From: an uncultured Croceitalea sp.
GTDB taxonomy: Bacteria > Bacteroidota > Bacteroidia > Flavobacteriales > Flavobacteriaceae
Assembly (NCBI GenBank): GCA_947495075.1
Contig: CANLXH010000001.1
Coordinates: forward strand, 1,302,001-1,366,000
Direction: 5' to 3'
Length of the DNA stretch: 64,000 nucleotides
Part shown: piece after piece, positions 26,649-35,957 of the stretch
Position numbering within the stretch: position 1 is the first letter of the stretch
Layout of the letters: each line of letters opens with the position of its first letter
Notes under the pieces: model-generated
The model's database searches: none
What the model saw: the letters and a program-made list of their open reading frames with translations, nothing else
What the model was told of the DNA's origin: nothing
Made by a program: the position numbers and the translations under genes

Positions 26649-27902
26649 TTATGTGAATTTACGTTCCGGATTAAATGCAGTAATATCCAACTCTGTTTTC
26701 TGATTAGAAATAAGTTGAGCAACTAACTTGCCAGTTAAAGGACCAAGACTCCATCCCATCATTGCATGTCCCGTTGCAATTGTAAGGTTTTTAAATTTTG
26801 AAGATTTACCAATATATGGTAGACCATCTGGAGTTACTGGTCTTAAGCCACATTGTGCTTCACTCCTATCTTTAGGGTTGATTTCTAATCCATCATAAAA
26901 CTTAGAAGCATTATCTGCTATAGCTTTAACTCTCTCCTCTCTAATTGTATTGTTTATACCCGAAAACTCCATTGTACCGGCGAAACGCGTAAAACCGTTC
27001 ATTGGCGTAACTGCCATTTTAGCTTCCATAAGAATCGCAGGCATAGCAATTCCTGTTGGCGTATTTACATCAATTCTATATCCTTTTCCTGCTTGAATAA
27101 GTAAGTTTAATCCCAGCTTCTTAGATAGCTCTGGAGTCCATGAACCTGCTGCTAAGACTATTTCATCAGCCTTATACTCAGCTTTATTAGTTTGTATACC
27201 AATGATTTTTTCATTAGACTTATTTATAATTTCTACCTTTTCATTCTTACAAATTTCCACACCCTTACTTATAAGGTATTCGGTCATTTGTCGTATAAAT
27301 TCATTAGGTGTAGTATGAGCATCGCACTCATAATGCACCGCTCCAATTGCATTAATTGAAATATTAGGCTCTAATTTTTTAATTCCGGATATATCTAAGT
27401 AATTAACTTCCAATCCATGAAATCTAGCCTTCTCTGCTATTTGTATTTCATGGTCCCCTTCTTTTTGAGTCTGAAATAACATTAGTAAACCTTTGCGTTC
27501 TAAATGAAAATCACCTAAATCACCTGAAGATTTAATGTTTGTAAAAAGTTCTCTACTCAGAACATTACTATTTTTAATAATAGGAATTGCCTTTTTAACC
27601 TTTTCTTTAGTAGAGGATTTTTTAAAATACCAAGCCCATTTTAAAAAATCTATATTTAATCTTGGTTTTATATAAAAAGGGCTAGAACTATTAAACATAT
27701 AGCGTAAACCTTTGGAAATCATTCCTGGAGAAGCCATGGGAATAATATGACTGGGAGTTAAATAGCCTGCGTTAATGTTTGAAGCTCCGGAAGTCATATT
27801 AGACTTATCAATAATAGTAATTTGATGGCCTTCTTTTTCTAGATAGTAAGCTGAACAAAGTCCAATAATACCGCCTCCTACTATAATGATTTTCTTACCC
27901 AT
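26649..27902 (-). CDS. FAD-dependent D-amino acid dehydrogenase, probable D-hydroxyproline dehydrogenase
   Basis: 417 residues, DAO family: GGGIIGLCSAYYLEKEGH (FAD Rossmann), a central substrate domain and a C-terminal RPVTPDGLPYIG...TGHAMMGWSLGP typical of DadA-type enzymes. In this operon it should oxidise cis-4-hydroxy-D-proline to 1-pyrroline-4-hydroxy-2-carboxylate, feeding electrons to the respiratory chain. Last of four tightly packed genes; its start touches the stop of the epimerase gene. Confidence 0.87.
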   Translation of the reverse strand: MGKKIIIVGGGIIGLCSAYYLEKEGHQITIIDKSNMTSGASNINAGYLTPSHIIPMASPGMISKGLRYMFNSSSPFYIKPRLNIDFLKWAWYFKKSSTKEKVKKAIPIIKNSNVLSRELFTNIKSSGDLGDFHLERKGLLMLFQTQKEGDHEIQIAEKARFHGLEVNYLDISGIKKLEPNISINAIGAVHYECDAHTTPNEFIRQMTEYLISKGVEICKNEKVEIINKSNEKIIGIQTNKAEYKADEIVLAAGSWTPELSKKLGLNLLIQAGKGYRIDVNTPTGIAMPAILMEAKMAVTPMNGFTRFAGTMEFSGINNTIREERVKAIADNASKFYDGLEINPKDRSEAQCGLRPVTPDGLPYIGKSSKFKNLTIATGHAMMGWSLGPLTGKLVAQLISNQKTELDITAFNPERKFT

Positions 27903-28913
27903 CTAAATAACTTGAAATCCATGTGCATATGGGTCATCATTAGTGTCTATCGTGATAGTATTTTCACCATATATCTTAGCCCATCCTTTTATACTAGGTA
28001 TTATTGCTTTGTTACCAGCTAATCTTGTTTCATTTTCAATTTTTCCTATAAATGTTGAACCAATGTAACTTTCATGAATAAATTCCTCTCCTAAATTCAA
28101 TTTACCTTTAGCATAAAGCTGTGCTAATCTAGCTGAAGTTCCAGTACCGCATGGTGAGCGGTCTATTGCTTTATCACCATAAAACACTGCATTTCTTCCA
28201 GAAGAATTGGGTTTTATTGGTTTTCCTGTCCAAAGCAAGTGAGAAACATCTCTTATGGAGTTGTTCTCTGGATGGATAAATTTATTGGGATATTTCTCAT
28301 TTATTTGTTTTCGAATATTTTGAGATAATTGAACCAACTTACTTGCTGAAAAATGTTCTATACCTGCAAAATTGTCTTGCGGGTCTATTATCGCATAATA
28401 ATTGCCTCCATAAGCTACATCAAAAGTAATATGACCGAGCTCTGCACATCTTACCATTAATCCTTCAGCTGCCAGGTAACTTTTTACATTAGTTAACTTA
28501 ACCCATTCTACTTTGTTTTTTGACTTATAATATTCTATTTCTACTAAGCCTGCAGGAGTTTCCATTCGTACTTTCCCCAATACTTTAGGGGAAAGTAAAC
28601 CTCTTTCTATTGCAATGGTTATGGTACCGATTGTACCATGTCCACACATTGGTAAACATCCACTAGTTTCAATAAATAAAACAGCAATATCATTGTTTGG
28701 GTTATGCGGTGGATATAATATACTCCCACTCATCATATCATGACCACGTGGTTCGAACATTAGCCCTGTTCTAATCCAATCATATTCTTTTAAAAAATGT
28801 AGACGCTTTTCATTCATGGTATTACCCTTGAGTTCCGGACCGCCTTGCATTACAAGTCTAACTGGGTTTCCACAAGTATGAGCATCAATACATTTAAACG
28901 TATGAATTGACAT
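27903..28913 (-). CDS. 4-Hydroxyproline 2-epimerase (proline racemase family)
   Basis: 336 residues. Both catalytic cysteines of the racemase/epimerase type are present: CGHGTIG (first) and DRSPCGTGTSARLA (second). A dehydratase would have Thr at the second site, so epimerisation of trans-4-hydroxy-L-proline to cis-4-hydroxy-D-proline is the expected reaction. The operon partners support hydroxyproline rather than proline. Cytoplasmic. Confidence 0.9.
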   Translation of the reverse strand: MSIHTFKCIDAHTCGNPVRLVMQGGPELKGNTMNEKRLHFLKEYDWIRTGLMFEPRGHDMMSGSILYPPHNPNNDIAVLFIETSGCLPMCGHGTIGTITIAIERGLLSPKVLGKVRMETPAGLVEIEYYKSKNKVEWVKLTNVKSYLAAEGLMVRCAELGHITFDVAYGGNYYAIIDPQDNFAGIEHFSASKLVQLSQNIRKQINEKYPNKFIHPENNSIRDVSHLLWTGKPIKPNSSGRNAVFYGDKAIDRSPCGTGTSARLAQLYAKGKLNLGEEFIHESYIGSTFIGKIENETRLAGNKAIIPSIKGWAKIYGENTITIDTNDDPYAHGFQVI

Positions 28914-28919
28914 ATTAAT

Positions 28920-30506
28920 CTACCTTTTTAAGCTTGACTTAGAAAAATTACCATTTATCATTCTATTAATTTGAAGTGGGTTTTCATCTTTTAATTCATT
29001 AGGTAACAATTTGTTTGGCCAATCTTGAAAACTAATTGGTCTAACCCACCTTTTAATAGCACTTGTGCCCACTGCACCAAATCTACTATCTGTAGAAGCA
29101 GGATACGGTCCTCCATGCTGCATAGCTGGGCATACTTCAACGCCAGTAGGAACTCCATTAAAAATTAATCTCCCAACTTTATTTTGCAAAATCGATATCA
29201 TTTTAGAAAAATCAGAAATTTCTGAATCCTCAGAGATTACAGTACCGGTTAATTGACCATCAATACATGAAATAACATCTTCTAATTGCCTCTTATCCAT
29301 GCATTTAACTATCATTGAAAATGGTCCAAAAACTTCAGTATGTAACGTTTTATTGTTAATGAATTCTTCTCCAGAGACAGCTACAATCATTTGGCTGGCA
29401 AAATTATCTTTAGTTTTTTCTTTAACGACAATTGTACTAACTCCTTTTTGCGCTACAACTTCAGAGTTATTCTTAATATAATTCTTTTTGATTTTTGGAT
29501 TAAGCATACAAGAAGGTTCTATTTTTAAAATCTCTTGACTCAATACTTCTATAAAATCATCTAATTCAGGGCTTTTAATAGCAAAAACCAATCCTGGATT
29601 GGTACAAAATTGACCAACGCCCAAAGTAATAGAACCCGCATAAGTCTTTGCCCAATTTTCTCCTTTATCTTTTAATGCTTTTGGAAGTAATATGACTGGA
29701 TTAACGCTCCCCATTTCAGCAAAAACAGGAATTGGCTCGTCGCGCTTAGCAGCCATATTGTATAAAGATTTTCCTCCCTTTAAACTTCCCGTAAAACCAA
29801 TAGCTTTAATTTTTGGGTGTTTAACCAATTTTTCACCTATGCTAATTCCACTACTATTTAAATTGGAAAAAACTCCATTTGGCATTCCCGTTTTTTTTGC
29901 AGCATTTATAATTGTAGAAGCAACCAATTCTCCAGTACCAGTATGCATTGGATGGCTTTTTACAATCACTGGACAACCCGAGGCTAATGCACTAGCAGTA
30001 TCACCGCCTGCAGTTGAATATGCTAAAGGAAAATTACTTGCTCCAAAAACTGCTACGGGACCTAAAGGCATCATCATTTTACGCAAATCTGGTTTTGCTA
30101 CTGGTTCTCTATGTGGTAAAGCTGTATCAACTATAGGTTCTACCCACGACCCTTCTTCAATTAAATCCGCAAAAGATTTTAATTGCCCCATGGTTCTACC
30201 TCTTTCTCCTTTTGCCCTACCCTCTGGCAACCCTGTCTCTTTACAATAAACATCAATTAATTCATTGCCTAGAGCTTCGATTTCATAAATAATTTGATTT
30301 AAAAATTCTGCCTTAGCTTTTCCAGAAAAAGTACCATATACCTTAAATGCATCAACTGCAAGTTCGATTGCCTTATCTACTTCGCTGTCAGATGCTTCAT
30401 AAAAAACCCATTCATTTTCAATACTTAATTTTGGGTTAAAAGTTGAAAAAGTTTTACTTCCTAAATTAGAAAGTGTATTGCCTATATAGTTTTTCCCTGT
30501 AATCAT
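28920..30506 (-). CDS. 2-Oxoglutarate semialdehyde dehydrogenase (aldehyde dehydrogenase, KGSADH type)
   Basis: 528 residues, the length of the NADP-type KGSADH branch of the ALDH superfamily. Motifs: GASNFPLAYSTAGGDTASALASGCPVIVK (cofactor), FTGSLKGG, EMGSVNP (catalytic Glu) and GVGQFCTNPGL (catalytic Cys). Converts 2-oxoglutarate semialdehyde to 2-oxoglutarate, the last step of hydroxyproline use. Its start overlaps the deaminase stop by four bases. Confidence 0.9.
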   Translation of the reverse strand: MITGKNYIGNTLSNLGSKTFSTFNPKLSIENEWVFYEASDSEVDKAIELAVDAFKVYGTFSGKAKAEFLNQIIYEIEALGNELIDVYCKETGLPEGRAKGERGRTMGQLKSFADLIEEGSWVEPIVDTALPHREPVAKPDLRKMMMPLGPVAVFGASNFPLAYSTAGGDTASALASGCPVIVKSHPMHTGTGELVASTIINAAKKTGMPNGVFSNLNSSGISIGEKLVKHPKIKAIGFTGSLKGGKSLYNMAAKRDEPIPVFAEMGSVNPVILLPKALKDKGENWAKTYAGSITLGVGQFCTNPGLVFAIKSPELDDFIEVLSQEILKIEPSCMLNPKIKKNYIKNNSEVVAQKGVSTIVVKEKTKDNFASQMIVAVSGEEFINNKTLHTEVFGPFSMIVKCMDKRQLEDVISCIDGQLTGTVISEDSEISDFSKMISILQNKVGRLIFNGVPTGVEVCPAMQHGGPYPASTDSRFGAVGTSAIKRWVRPISFQDWPNKLLPNELKDENPLQINRMINGNFSKSSLKR

Positions 30507-31417
30507 AATGATTTATAATCTGGTAAAGTTGGTCTCGTATTAATTCCTTCTTTTATTATTTGAAGTACTCTTTCTCTTTCTTCTCCTCTAAGAGGTAATC
30601 TTGGCTCCCTAACATATTCTGTTCCAATACCTGTTGCAACTTCTGCTAACTTGATATTTTGTACTAGTTGTGGGTTTATATCTAACTCTAATAGTGGTAA
30701 GAACCATCTGTAAATTTCTATGGCTTCTTTAACCCTACCAGCTTTGGCTAACTTATAGATAGCTACAGTTTCTCTAGGAAATGCACAAACAAGACCAGCA
30801 ACCCAACCATCAGCTCCTATTAAAATACTTTCTAGTGCTAAAGTGTCTACTCCACATAGTATATTAAGGCGATTTCCAAAACTATTTCTAATTCTTGTCA
30901 CATTAGATATATCTCTAGTAGATTCTTTAACTGCTTGGATAGTATCAAATTTTAAGAGTTGTTCAAACATTTTAAGAGTGACTTCAATTTTATAATCTAC
31001 TGGATTATTGTAAATCATAATTGGAAGGTTCGTACTTTTTGCAACAGTTTCAAAATAAGTAACAGTTTCGTAGTCTGTAGACTTATATCTCATAGGTGGT
31101 AACATCATTAACCCATCTGCTCCATATTCTTTTGCATTTTCAGCTGCTATCACTGCATTTTTTGTGGACTGTTCAGCAATATTGATGATAACTGGTATTT
31201 TACCATTTACTACTTCAACTGTTTTTTTAACAAGAGTTTTCTTTTCCTCATTGGTCAAGGTACTGGCTTCTCCTAATGTTCCTCCTAAAACAATCCCATC
31301 TACACCAGCATCAATCTGCGCCTTGATATTTGTAGTAAATGTCTCTAAATCTAGCGTGTCATCTTTGTTGAATTTAGTTGTTACCGCCGGCATTACACCT
31401 TCCCATTTAAAATGCAT
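30503..31417 (-). CDS. DapA/NAL-family lyase, probable 1-pyrroline-4-hydroxy-2-carboxylate deaminase
   Basis: 304 residues from the ATG at 31417, which gives MHFKWEGVMPAVTTKF; a start at 31444 is also open. TIM-barrel aldolase with LGGTLGEAST, IYNNPVDY and AVKESTRDI, the Lys forming the Schiff base. Members of this family deaminate pyrroline hydroxycarboxylate to 2-oxoglutarate semialdehyde in hydroxyproline operons; the neighbours make that the best call over dihydrodipicolinate synthase. First gene of the operon. Confidence 0.85.
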   Translation of the reverse strand: MHFKWEGVMPAVTTKFNKDDTLDLETFTTNIKAQIDAGVDGIVLGGTLGEASTLTNEEKKTLVKKTVEVVNGKIPVIINIAEQSTKNAVIAAENAKEYGADGLMMLPPMRYKSTDYETVTYFETVAKSTNLPIMIYNNPVDYKIEVTLKMFEQLLKFDTIQAVKESTRDISNVTRIRNSFGNRLNILCGVDTLALESILIGADGWVAGLVCAFPRETVAIYKLAKAGRVKEAIEIYRWFLPLLELDINPQLVQNIKLAEVATGIGTEYVREPRLPLRGEERERVLQIIKEGINTRPTLPDYKSL

Positions 31418-31504
31418 TTTTAAAATATTAAAATTGACTCCCAAGATACATAATGCTTTTAAAAGTAAATTAATTGGTTCTCACTGCTTTATCATTCTTT
31501 TGGT

Positions 31505-31512
31505 TATTTTTG
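31505..31512 (+). promoter_or_regulatory. Candidate -7 box for the M28 peptidase
   Basis: TATTTTTG, exact TAnnTTTG, 25 bases before the start codon in the divergent interval with the hydroxyproline operon. TTG occurs upstream (31474-31476) but at an unusually long 28-bp spacing. Confidence 0.4.
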
Positions 31513-31537
31513 GGCAACTAGATTTTAAATAACATTA

Positions 31538-33100
31538 ATGAAAAAAGTATTCTTAATTACACTAGGGTTGATAACCGCGTGTAATTCTTCTCAAAAAGCA
31601 GTTTCGACAGCTACTAGTGAAAATTCAACTAAAGAAGCGGACCCAGTAACTTATGCAGAAACCATTACAGAAAATGAATTAAAAGAACACCTTTATATTT
31701 ATGCTTCGGATGAATTTGAAGGTCGTGAAACAGGAAAACCTGGACAGAAAAAAGCAATTGAATACCTAAAGAAAGAATATATTTCTCTTGGAATCCCTGC
31801 TGCGCAAACAAACGGTGACTATTTTCAAAAAGTACCTTTAGAAATTGGCAAGGTTCCAACTGGGACAATTAGTATTAACGGTGAGGCTTATGAATTGGGA
31901 AAAGACTTATTAACCTTTTCTTCTGCTGAAGGAAGTCCTTCTGAAATAATTTATGCCGGTTATGGAATTGAAGAAGGTGATTACTCGGACTATAAAGGTT
32001 TAGACATAGCTGGTAAAATTGTTTTAATAAAATCTGGAGAACCTATAAATGCAGATGGGACCTATGTCCTTTCTGGTTCCGAAGAAAAAACTGTTTGGAG
32101 TAATATGTCTGAAGCTATGGGTAAAAAGACGGCCTTAGCATTTTCTAATGGAGCTATCGGAGCTCTTTATTATGATGCTCAAAATTTTACCCGTTATAAG
32201 CGCTATTTCGATTACATGAAAACTAACGATGCTGGAAGAATGGGTCTTGCCGCGGAAAAGTCAGATAACTTTATAGTTATACTAAATGAAAAAGCTGCCA
32301 AAGCCATTAAGAATAATATTATCGAGGATAACAAACCTTCTTTATTGTCTGTAGATATTAAAATGACTGTTAAGAGTGGAAATGATAAAGTAGAATCTGA
32401 AAATGTTGCCGCTATTATAAAAGGCTCAGAAATACCAGATGAATATCTAATCATTTCTTCACACTTAGATCATATTGGCGTGACTGCAGATGGGCAAATA
32501 AATAATGGAGCAGATGACGATGGATCCGGTAGCGTTGCGCTATTAGAAATAGCCGAAGCTTTTAAAAAAGCTTCTAATGAAGGAAATGGTCCAAAAAGAT
32601 CTGTGGTGTTTCTTCATGTTACTGGTGAAGAGAAAGGGCTTTTAGGCTCTAAATATTATACAGATTTTAATCCTATATTTCCATTAAACAAAACAGTAGC
32701 TAATTTGAATATAGATATGATAGGCAGGATTGATCCAAAAAGAGAGGGCGATAGGAACTACGTTTATTTAATAGGCTCGGATAAGTTAAGCACAGAACTC
32801 CATGAACTATCTGAAGAGGTAAATTCTAAATACGCTAACATAGAATTAGACTATAAATATAATGATGAAAACGACCCTAATCGTTTTTATTACCGTAGTG
32901 ACCATTACAATTTTGCAAAAAATAATATTCCAATTATTTTCTACTTTAATGGTACTCATGCAGATTACCATAGACCAGGTGATACGGCTGATAAGATTAA
33001 CTATGATTTACTAGAAAATAGAACGCGTTTAGTTTTTCATACAGCTTGGGAAGTGGCGAATAGAGACAACAAGGTTATTGTTGATAAGGCTACAAAATAG
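31538..33100 (+). CDS. Lipoprotein M28-family zinc aminopeptidase/carboxypeptidase
   Basis: 520 residues. Lipoprotein signal with LGLITAC (Cys15). A PA-like insertion (about 95-215) precedes the M28 core: SSHLDHIG (His), GADDDGSGSVALLE (bridging Asp), VTGEEKGLLGS (catalytic and metal Glu), NIDMIGR (Asp) and ADYHRPGDTADK (His). All five metal ligands are present. Surface or periplasmic peptidase. Its proximity to the hydroxyproline operon could link peptide cleavage to hydroxyproline use, but that is only context. Confidence 0.9.
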   Translation: MKKVFLITLGLITACNSSQKAVSTATSENSTKEADPVTYAETITENELKEHLYIYASDEFEGRETGKPGQKKAIEYLKKEYISLGIPAAQTNGDYFQKVPLEIGKVPTGTISINGEAYELGKDLLTFSSAEGSPSEIIYAGYGIEEGDYSDYKGLDIAGKIVLIKSGEPINADGTYVLSGSEEKTVWSNMSEAMGKKTALAFSNGAIGALYYDAQNFTRYKRYFDYMKTNDAGRMGLAAEKSDNFIVILNEKAAKAIKNNIIEDNKPSLLSVDIKMTVKSGNDKVESENVAAIIKGSEIPDEYLIISSHLDHIGVTADGQINNGADDDGSGSVALLEIAEAFKKASNEGNGPKRSVVFLHVTGEEKGLLGSKYYTDFNPIFPLNKTVANLNIDMIGRIDPKREGDRNYVYLIGSDKLSTELHELSEEVNSKYANIELDYKYNDENDPNRFYYRSDHYNFAKNNIPIIFYFNGTHADYHRPGDTADKINYDLLENRTRLVFHTAWEVANRDNKVIVDKATK

Positions 33101-33126
33101 TCTATGAAAAGTCTATTTAAATATAG

Positions 33127-33150
33127 AAAGCCTCCTAATTAGGAGGCTTT
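33127..33150. terminator. Bidirectional terminator between the M28 gene and tRNA-His
   Basis: AAAGCCTCCT/AGGAGGCTTT, 10-bp perfect stem with AATT loop, followed by TCTTT on the plus strand. It serves the peptidase mRNA and, from the other side, the tRNA transcript. Confidence 0.88.
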
Positions 33151-33161
33151 TCTTTGTTAAG

Positions 33162-33236
33162 GGTGGAAGACCGGGTTCGAACCGGCGACCCTCGGTACCA
33201 CAAACCGATGCTCTAACCAGCTGAGCTACAACCACC
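33162..33236 (-). tRNA. tRNA-His (anticodon GTG)
   Basis: Complete cloverleaf on the minus strand. D-arm AGCTCAGCTGGTTAGAGC; anticodon stem TCGGT/ACCGA with loop TTGTGGT (anticodon GTG); T-arm GCCGG-TTCGAAC-CCGGT. The extra G at -1 pairs with C73, the tRNA-His identity feature. The 3' CCA is not fully encoded. Acceptor pairs 5-68 and 6-67 are both U.U. Confidence 0.95.
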
Positions 33237-33249
33237 ATTTAAACGGATG

Positions 33250-33280
33250 CAAATGTAATTTTTTTTGTGTTATCAGTCAA
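33250..33280 (-). promoter_or_regulatory. Promoter of tRNA-His
   Basis: TTG (33280-33278), 20 bases, TACATTTG (33257-33250) on the minus strand: a full match to the Bacteroidota promoter. Expected transcription start is about 7 bases before the tRNA 5' end. Confidence 0.75.
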
Positions 33281-33520
33281 AATAAAAGCCTGCATAAATA
33301 AAAAAATGGATGTTTTAGTTAGTAACTTATTAATTCAAAGTAAAATAACAACCAACTGTCAATGATTTTTTCCTTTGATTTGTTTTTATTTCAGAAAAGT
33401 AGATTAGTTCTAATTTCATTTCTTCTATTATTACCTAAAATCTAGTAGCTCTGTCTGGTCGAAAAGATAGTCTAATATCACCTTAATACATTAGATGATA
33501 ATAATTAAAACTTGAATTAT

Positions 33521-33727
33521 TGTAATGGTATTGGTTAAAAAGCTATCGATTATGATAATCTAATTAAAAGAAAACTTGTAGAATCTACTGTGGGTACAGA
33601 TAATGAAAAAGGCACGGGTATTGGATTATCAATTTGTAAAGAGCTTCTTGGCAAAAACAATAGCAAATTACGAATACAACCTAACCAACCAGTGGGCAGC
33701 TGTTTTTCTTTACTAATTTTCAAATAG
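33521..33727 (+). pseudogene. Remnant of a histidine kinase ATPase domain
   Basis: One frame reads CNGIG, then a TAA, then KAIDYDNLIKRKLVEST, VGTDNEKGTGIGLSICKELL, GKNNSKLRIQPN and ends GSCFSLLIFK-stop. NGIG matches the G1 box and GTDNEKGTGIGLSICKE the G2 box of HATPase_c, followed by the usual C-terminal strand. Everything before it (dimerisation, sensor) is gone and there is a stop inside, so this is a decayed gene. The 145 bases after it hold no gene before the intact TPR kinase, whose own G2 box (YGTNNEKGTGLGLSLCKE) is very similar. The 240 bases between the tRNA promoter and the remnant show nothing recognisable. Confidence 0.8.
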
Positions 33728-33872
33728 ATTGTAAATGCACATTTTCCCTAAAATATCGATGAAATACACTATTTATCAGGCAAAACACACAAAAAATGAT
33801 AGTTCACAACAATAGTTAGGTAAGACTTCTACTGTTAAAGTACATTTACAATCGTAAACCTACTTTAGCAAA

Positions 33873-35957
33873 ATGAAATTAAATTTTCCTAAAAAAAATT
33901 GGAACTTCATAAAAAGAATAGCTTTTAGCTTATGTCTTTATGCTACTGTTATACCAAATGTCCTAGCTCAACAGAACAAAATAGATAGTCTTACCAAAAT
34001 TGTACATAACACCAAATTAAAAGAGAATTTTTCGGAAAAAGATACAGCTAACATTAAGATATTAATTGATTTAGGTCATCTTTACCGCTTTACTAATTCA
34101 GACAGTTTATTTTCTGTTGCAAAAAAAGTACTTAGACTTAGTAAAGCTTCTAAGTATAACCACGGCCATATAGAGGCATATTCTCTTTTTGGAGATTACT
34201 ATTCTGACAAAGGAAAAAGTGCGAAGGCAATTGATAATTATGAAAAAGCATTAACACTAACCGAGGGGCAGTCTAATAAAAAGCAAAAAATGAACTTAAT
34301 GAATAGCCTATCTAGCGAATATGGTTATTTAGGGGATTACTCGAAAGCATTAAGCGGATACTTAGAGGGTATTGATTTAGCGACTGAAATAGATGACAAA
34401 TCTAGTCTCTCTATCTTGAACGAGAATATTGCTAATCTATATTCTTCACAAAAAGACTATAAACAGGCTTTAGAATTCTATGAAAAAGTAATCGAAATCA
34501 ATGAATTGATTAGTGATGAAATTTATTCTGCCGAAACTTTTAGTAACATAGCATTGACATATTCCGAGACGAAAAAATTTGATTATGCTATGTTTAACGT
34601 GAATAAGAGTATATCAACTTTTGAAAAACACCAAATTCTAGATTGGCTGGCATTTGCTTACGAAGTAAAAGGACGAATTTATCTAGACCAAGAAAAATAC
34701 AAATGGGCACTATATTGGTACGAGCAAAGTAGTTTAATACATGATAAAATTGATGACGAAAGAGGTAAGATCGGTATGTTAAATGGCATATCACAAACTT
34801 ATTATGGCTTAGAAAAAGATAGTTTAGCAATGTCTTACGCAGAGAAAGGATATAACGTTGCTAAGAATATTAATTCCTTAGAGGGGCAAAAAGATTGTTC
34901 TAATACCTTATATAAAATTTGTAAAAGAAATGATGACTTTACAAATGCTTTATTCTATCATGAACTGAATAAAAAACTATCAGATTCTTTGGCGCGTGAT
35001 GACAACAAAAAAAGTTTGTCCCTACTAAAAACGAAGTTAGATTATGAAAAACAAAAAGAGAGACTAATAGAAGAGAATGATAAAGCTTTGGCAAAACAAA
35101 GAATTATTATTTATTCGTCTTTAACTATGTTATTGATACTTGCGGGGATAATTTTTATTGTAGTTAGAAGTCAGAAAATCCAAAAACGCTTAAATAGAAA
35201 ATTAAATCATAAAACTGTTCTTATACAAAAAAGAGAAATAGAACTTAGTGATATTAATAAGACCAAAAACAAACTTTTTTCAATTATAGGACATGATTTA
35301 AGAGGTCCTATTGGAGCTCTACAAGAACTGTTGCGTTTATTCTCAAATGGTGATATAAAAAAGAATGAATTAGATTCTTTTATTCCCAAGTTAAAAGCCG
35401 ATGTGGATAATGTTTTCTTTACGTTAAACAATTTATTGTCATGGGGGCAATCTCAAATGAACGGATCTTCTACTAAACCAAAGAATTTTGCAATTAAAAA
35501 TTTAGTTGATACAAACATAAAATTACTGTCAGAAATGGCAGCTAATAAATCTATCAAAATAATTAATCATATAGAAGATACACCTATTGCATGGGCAGAT
35601 CAAAATCAAATTGATATCGTTATTAGAAATTTAATTAGTAACGCTTTAAAATTTACCACAGAAAATGGTTTAATAACTATATCTGTGGCGGAAAATAGTG
35701 ATTCTTGGAAAATAAAAATAAAGGATACCGGGGTTGGTATGACACAAGATGTACAAGACAAGATTTTTGGAAACCATACGAATATTACTACTTATGGAAC
35801 TAATAATGAAAAAGGAACAGGACTTGGTCTTTCTTTATGCAAGGAAATGGTAGAAAAGAATAATGGTAAAATATGGGTAAATAGTAAAGTTAATAAAGGT
35901 TCTTCCTTTTATTTTACTATCCCAAAAGAAAAAACTAGCTACCAAAAAGCTAGTTAA
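33873..35957 (+). CDS. TPR sensor histidine kinase (HisKA type)
   Basis: 694 residues. Signal or N-terminal membrane segment (about 10-32), about six TPR units (about 75-370), a membrane helix (about 410-430) and a coiled linker. The HisKA domain has LFSIIGHDLRGPIGALQELL (phospho-His in GHDLRGP). The HATPase has NLISNALKF, DTGVGMT and GTGLGLSLCKEMVEKNNGKIWV. A transmembrane kinase with periplasmic TPR sensor; no response regulator gene adjoins it. Its stop overlaps the stop of bshB1 by four bases. Confidence 0.92.
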   Translation: MKLNFPKKNWNFIKRIAFSLCLYATVIPNVLAQQNKIDSLTKIVHNTKLKENFSEKDTANIKILIDLGHLYRFTNSDSLFSVAKKVLRLSKASKYNHGHIEAYSLFGDYYSDKGKSAKAIDNYEKALTLTEGQSNKKQKMNLMNSLSSEYGYLGDYSKALSGYLEGIDLATEIDDKSSLSILNENIANLYSSQKDYKQALEFYEKVIEINELISDEIYSAETFSNIALTYSETKKFDYAMFNVNKSISTFEKHQILDWLAFAYEVKGRIYLDQEKYKWALYWYEQSSLIHDKIDDERGKIGMLNGISQTYYGLEKDSLAMSYAEKGYNVAKNINSLEGQKDCSNTLYKICKRNDDFTNALFYHELNKKLSDSLARDDNKKSLSLLKTKLDYEKQKERLIEENDKALAKQRIIIYSSLTMLLILAGIIFIVVRSQKIQKRLNRKLNHKTVLIQKREIELSDINKTKNKLFSIIGHDLRGPIGALQELLRLFSNGDIKKNELDSFIPKLKADVDNVFFTLNNLLSWGQSQMNGSSTKPKNFAIKNLVDTNIKLLSEMAANKSIKIINHIEDTPIAWADQNQIDIVIRNLISNALKFTTENGLITISVAENSDSWKIKIKDTGVGMTQDVQDKIFGNHTNITTYGTNNEKGTGLGLSLCKEMVEKNNGKIWVNSKVNKGSSFYFTIPKEKTSYQKAS

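Noticed and set aside
27903-28913. trans-3-hydroxy-L-proline dehydratase
   Set aside because: The second active-site residue is Cys (SPCGTGTSA), as in epimerases; dehydratases have Thr there.
29692-30249. 185-codon frame antisense to the aldehyde dehydrogenase
   Set aside because: Antisense shadow of a strongly conserved enzyme; no start context or domain.
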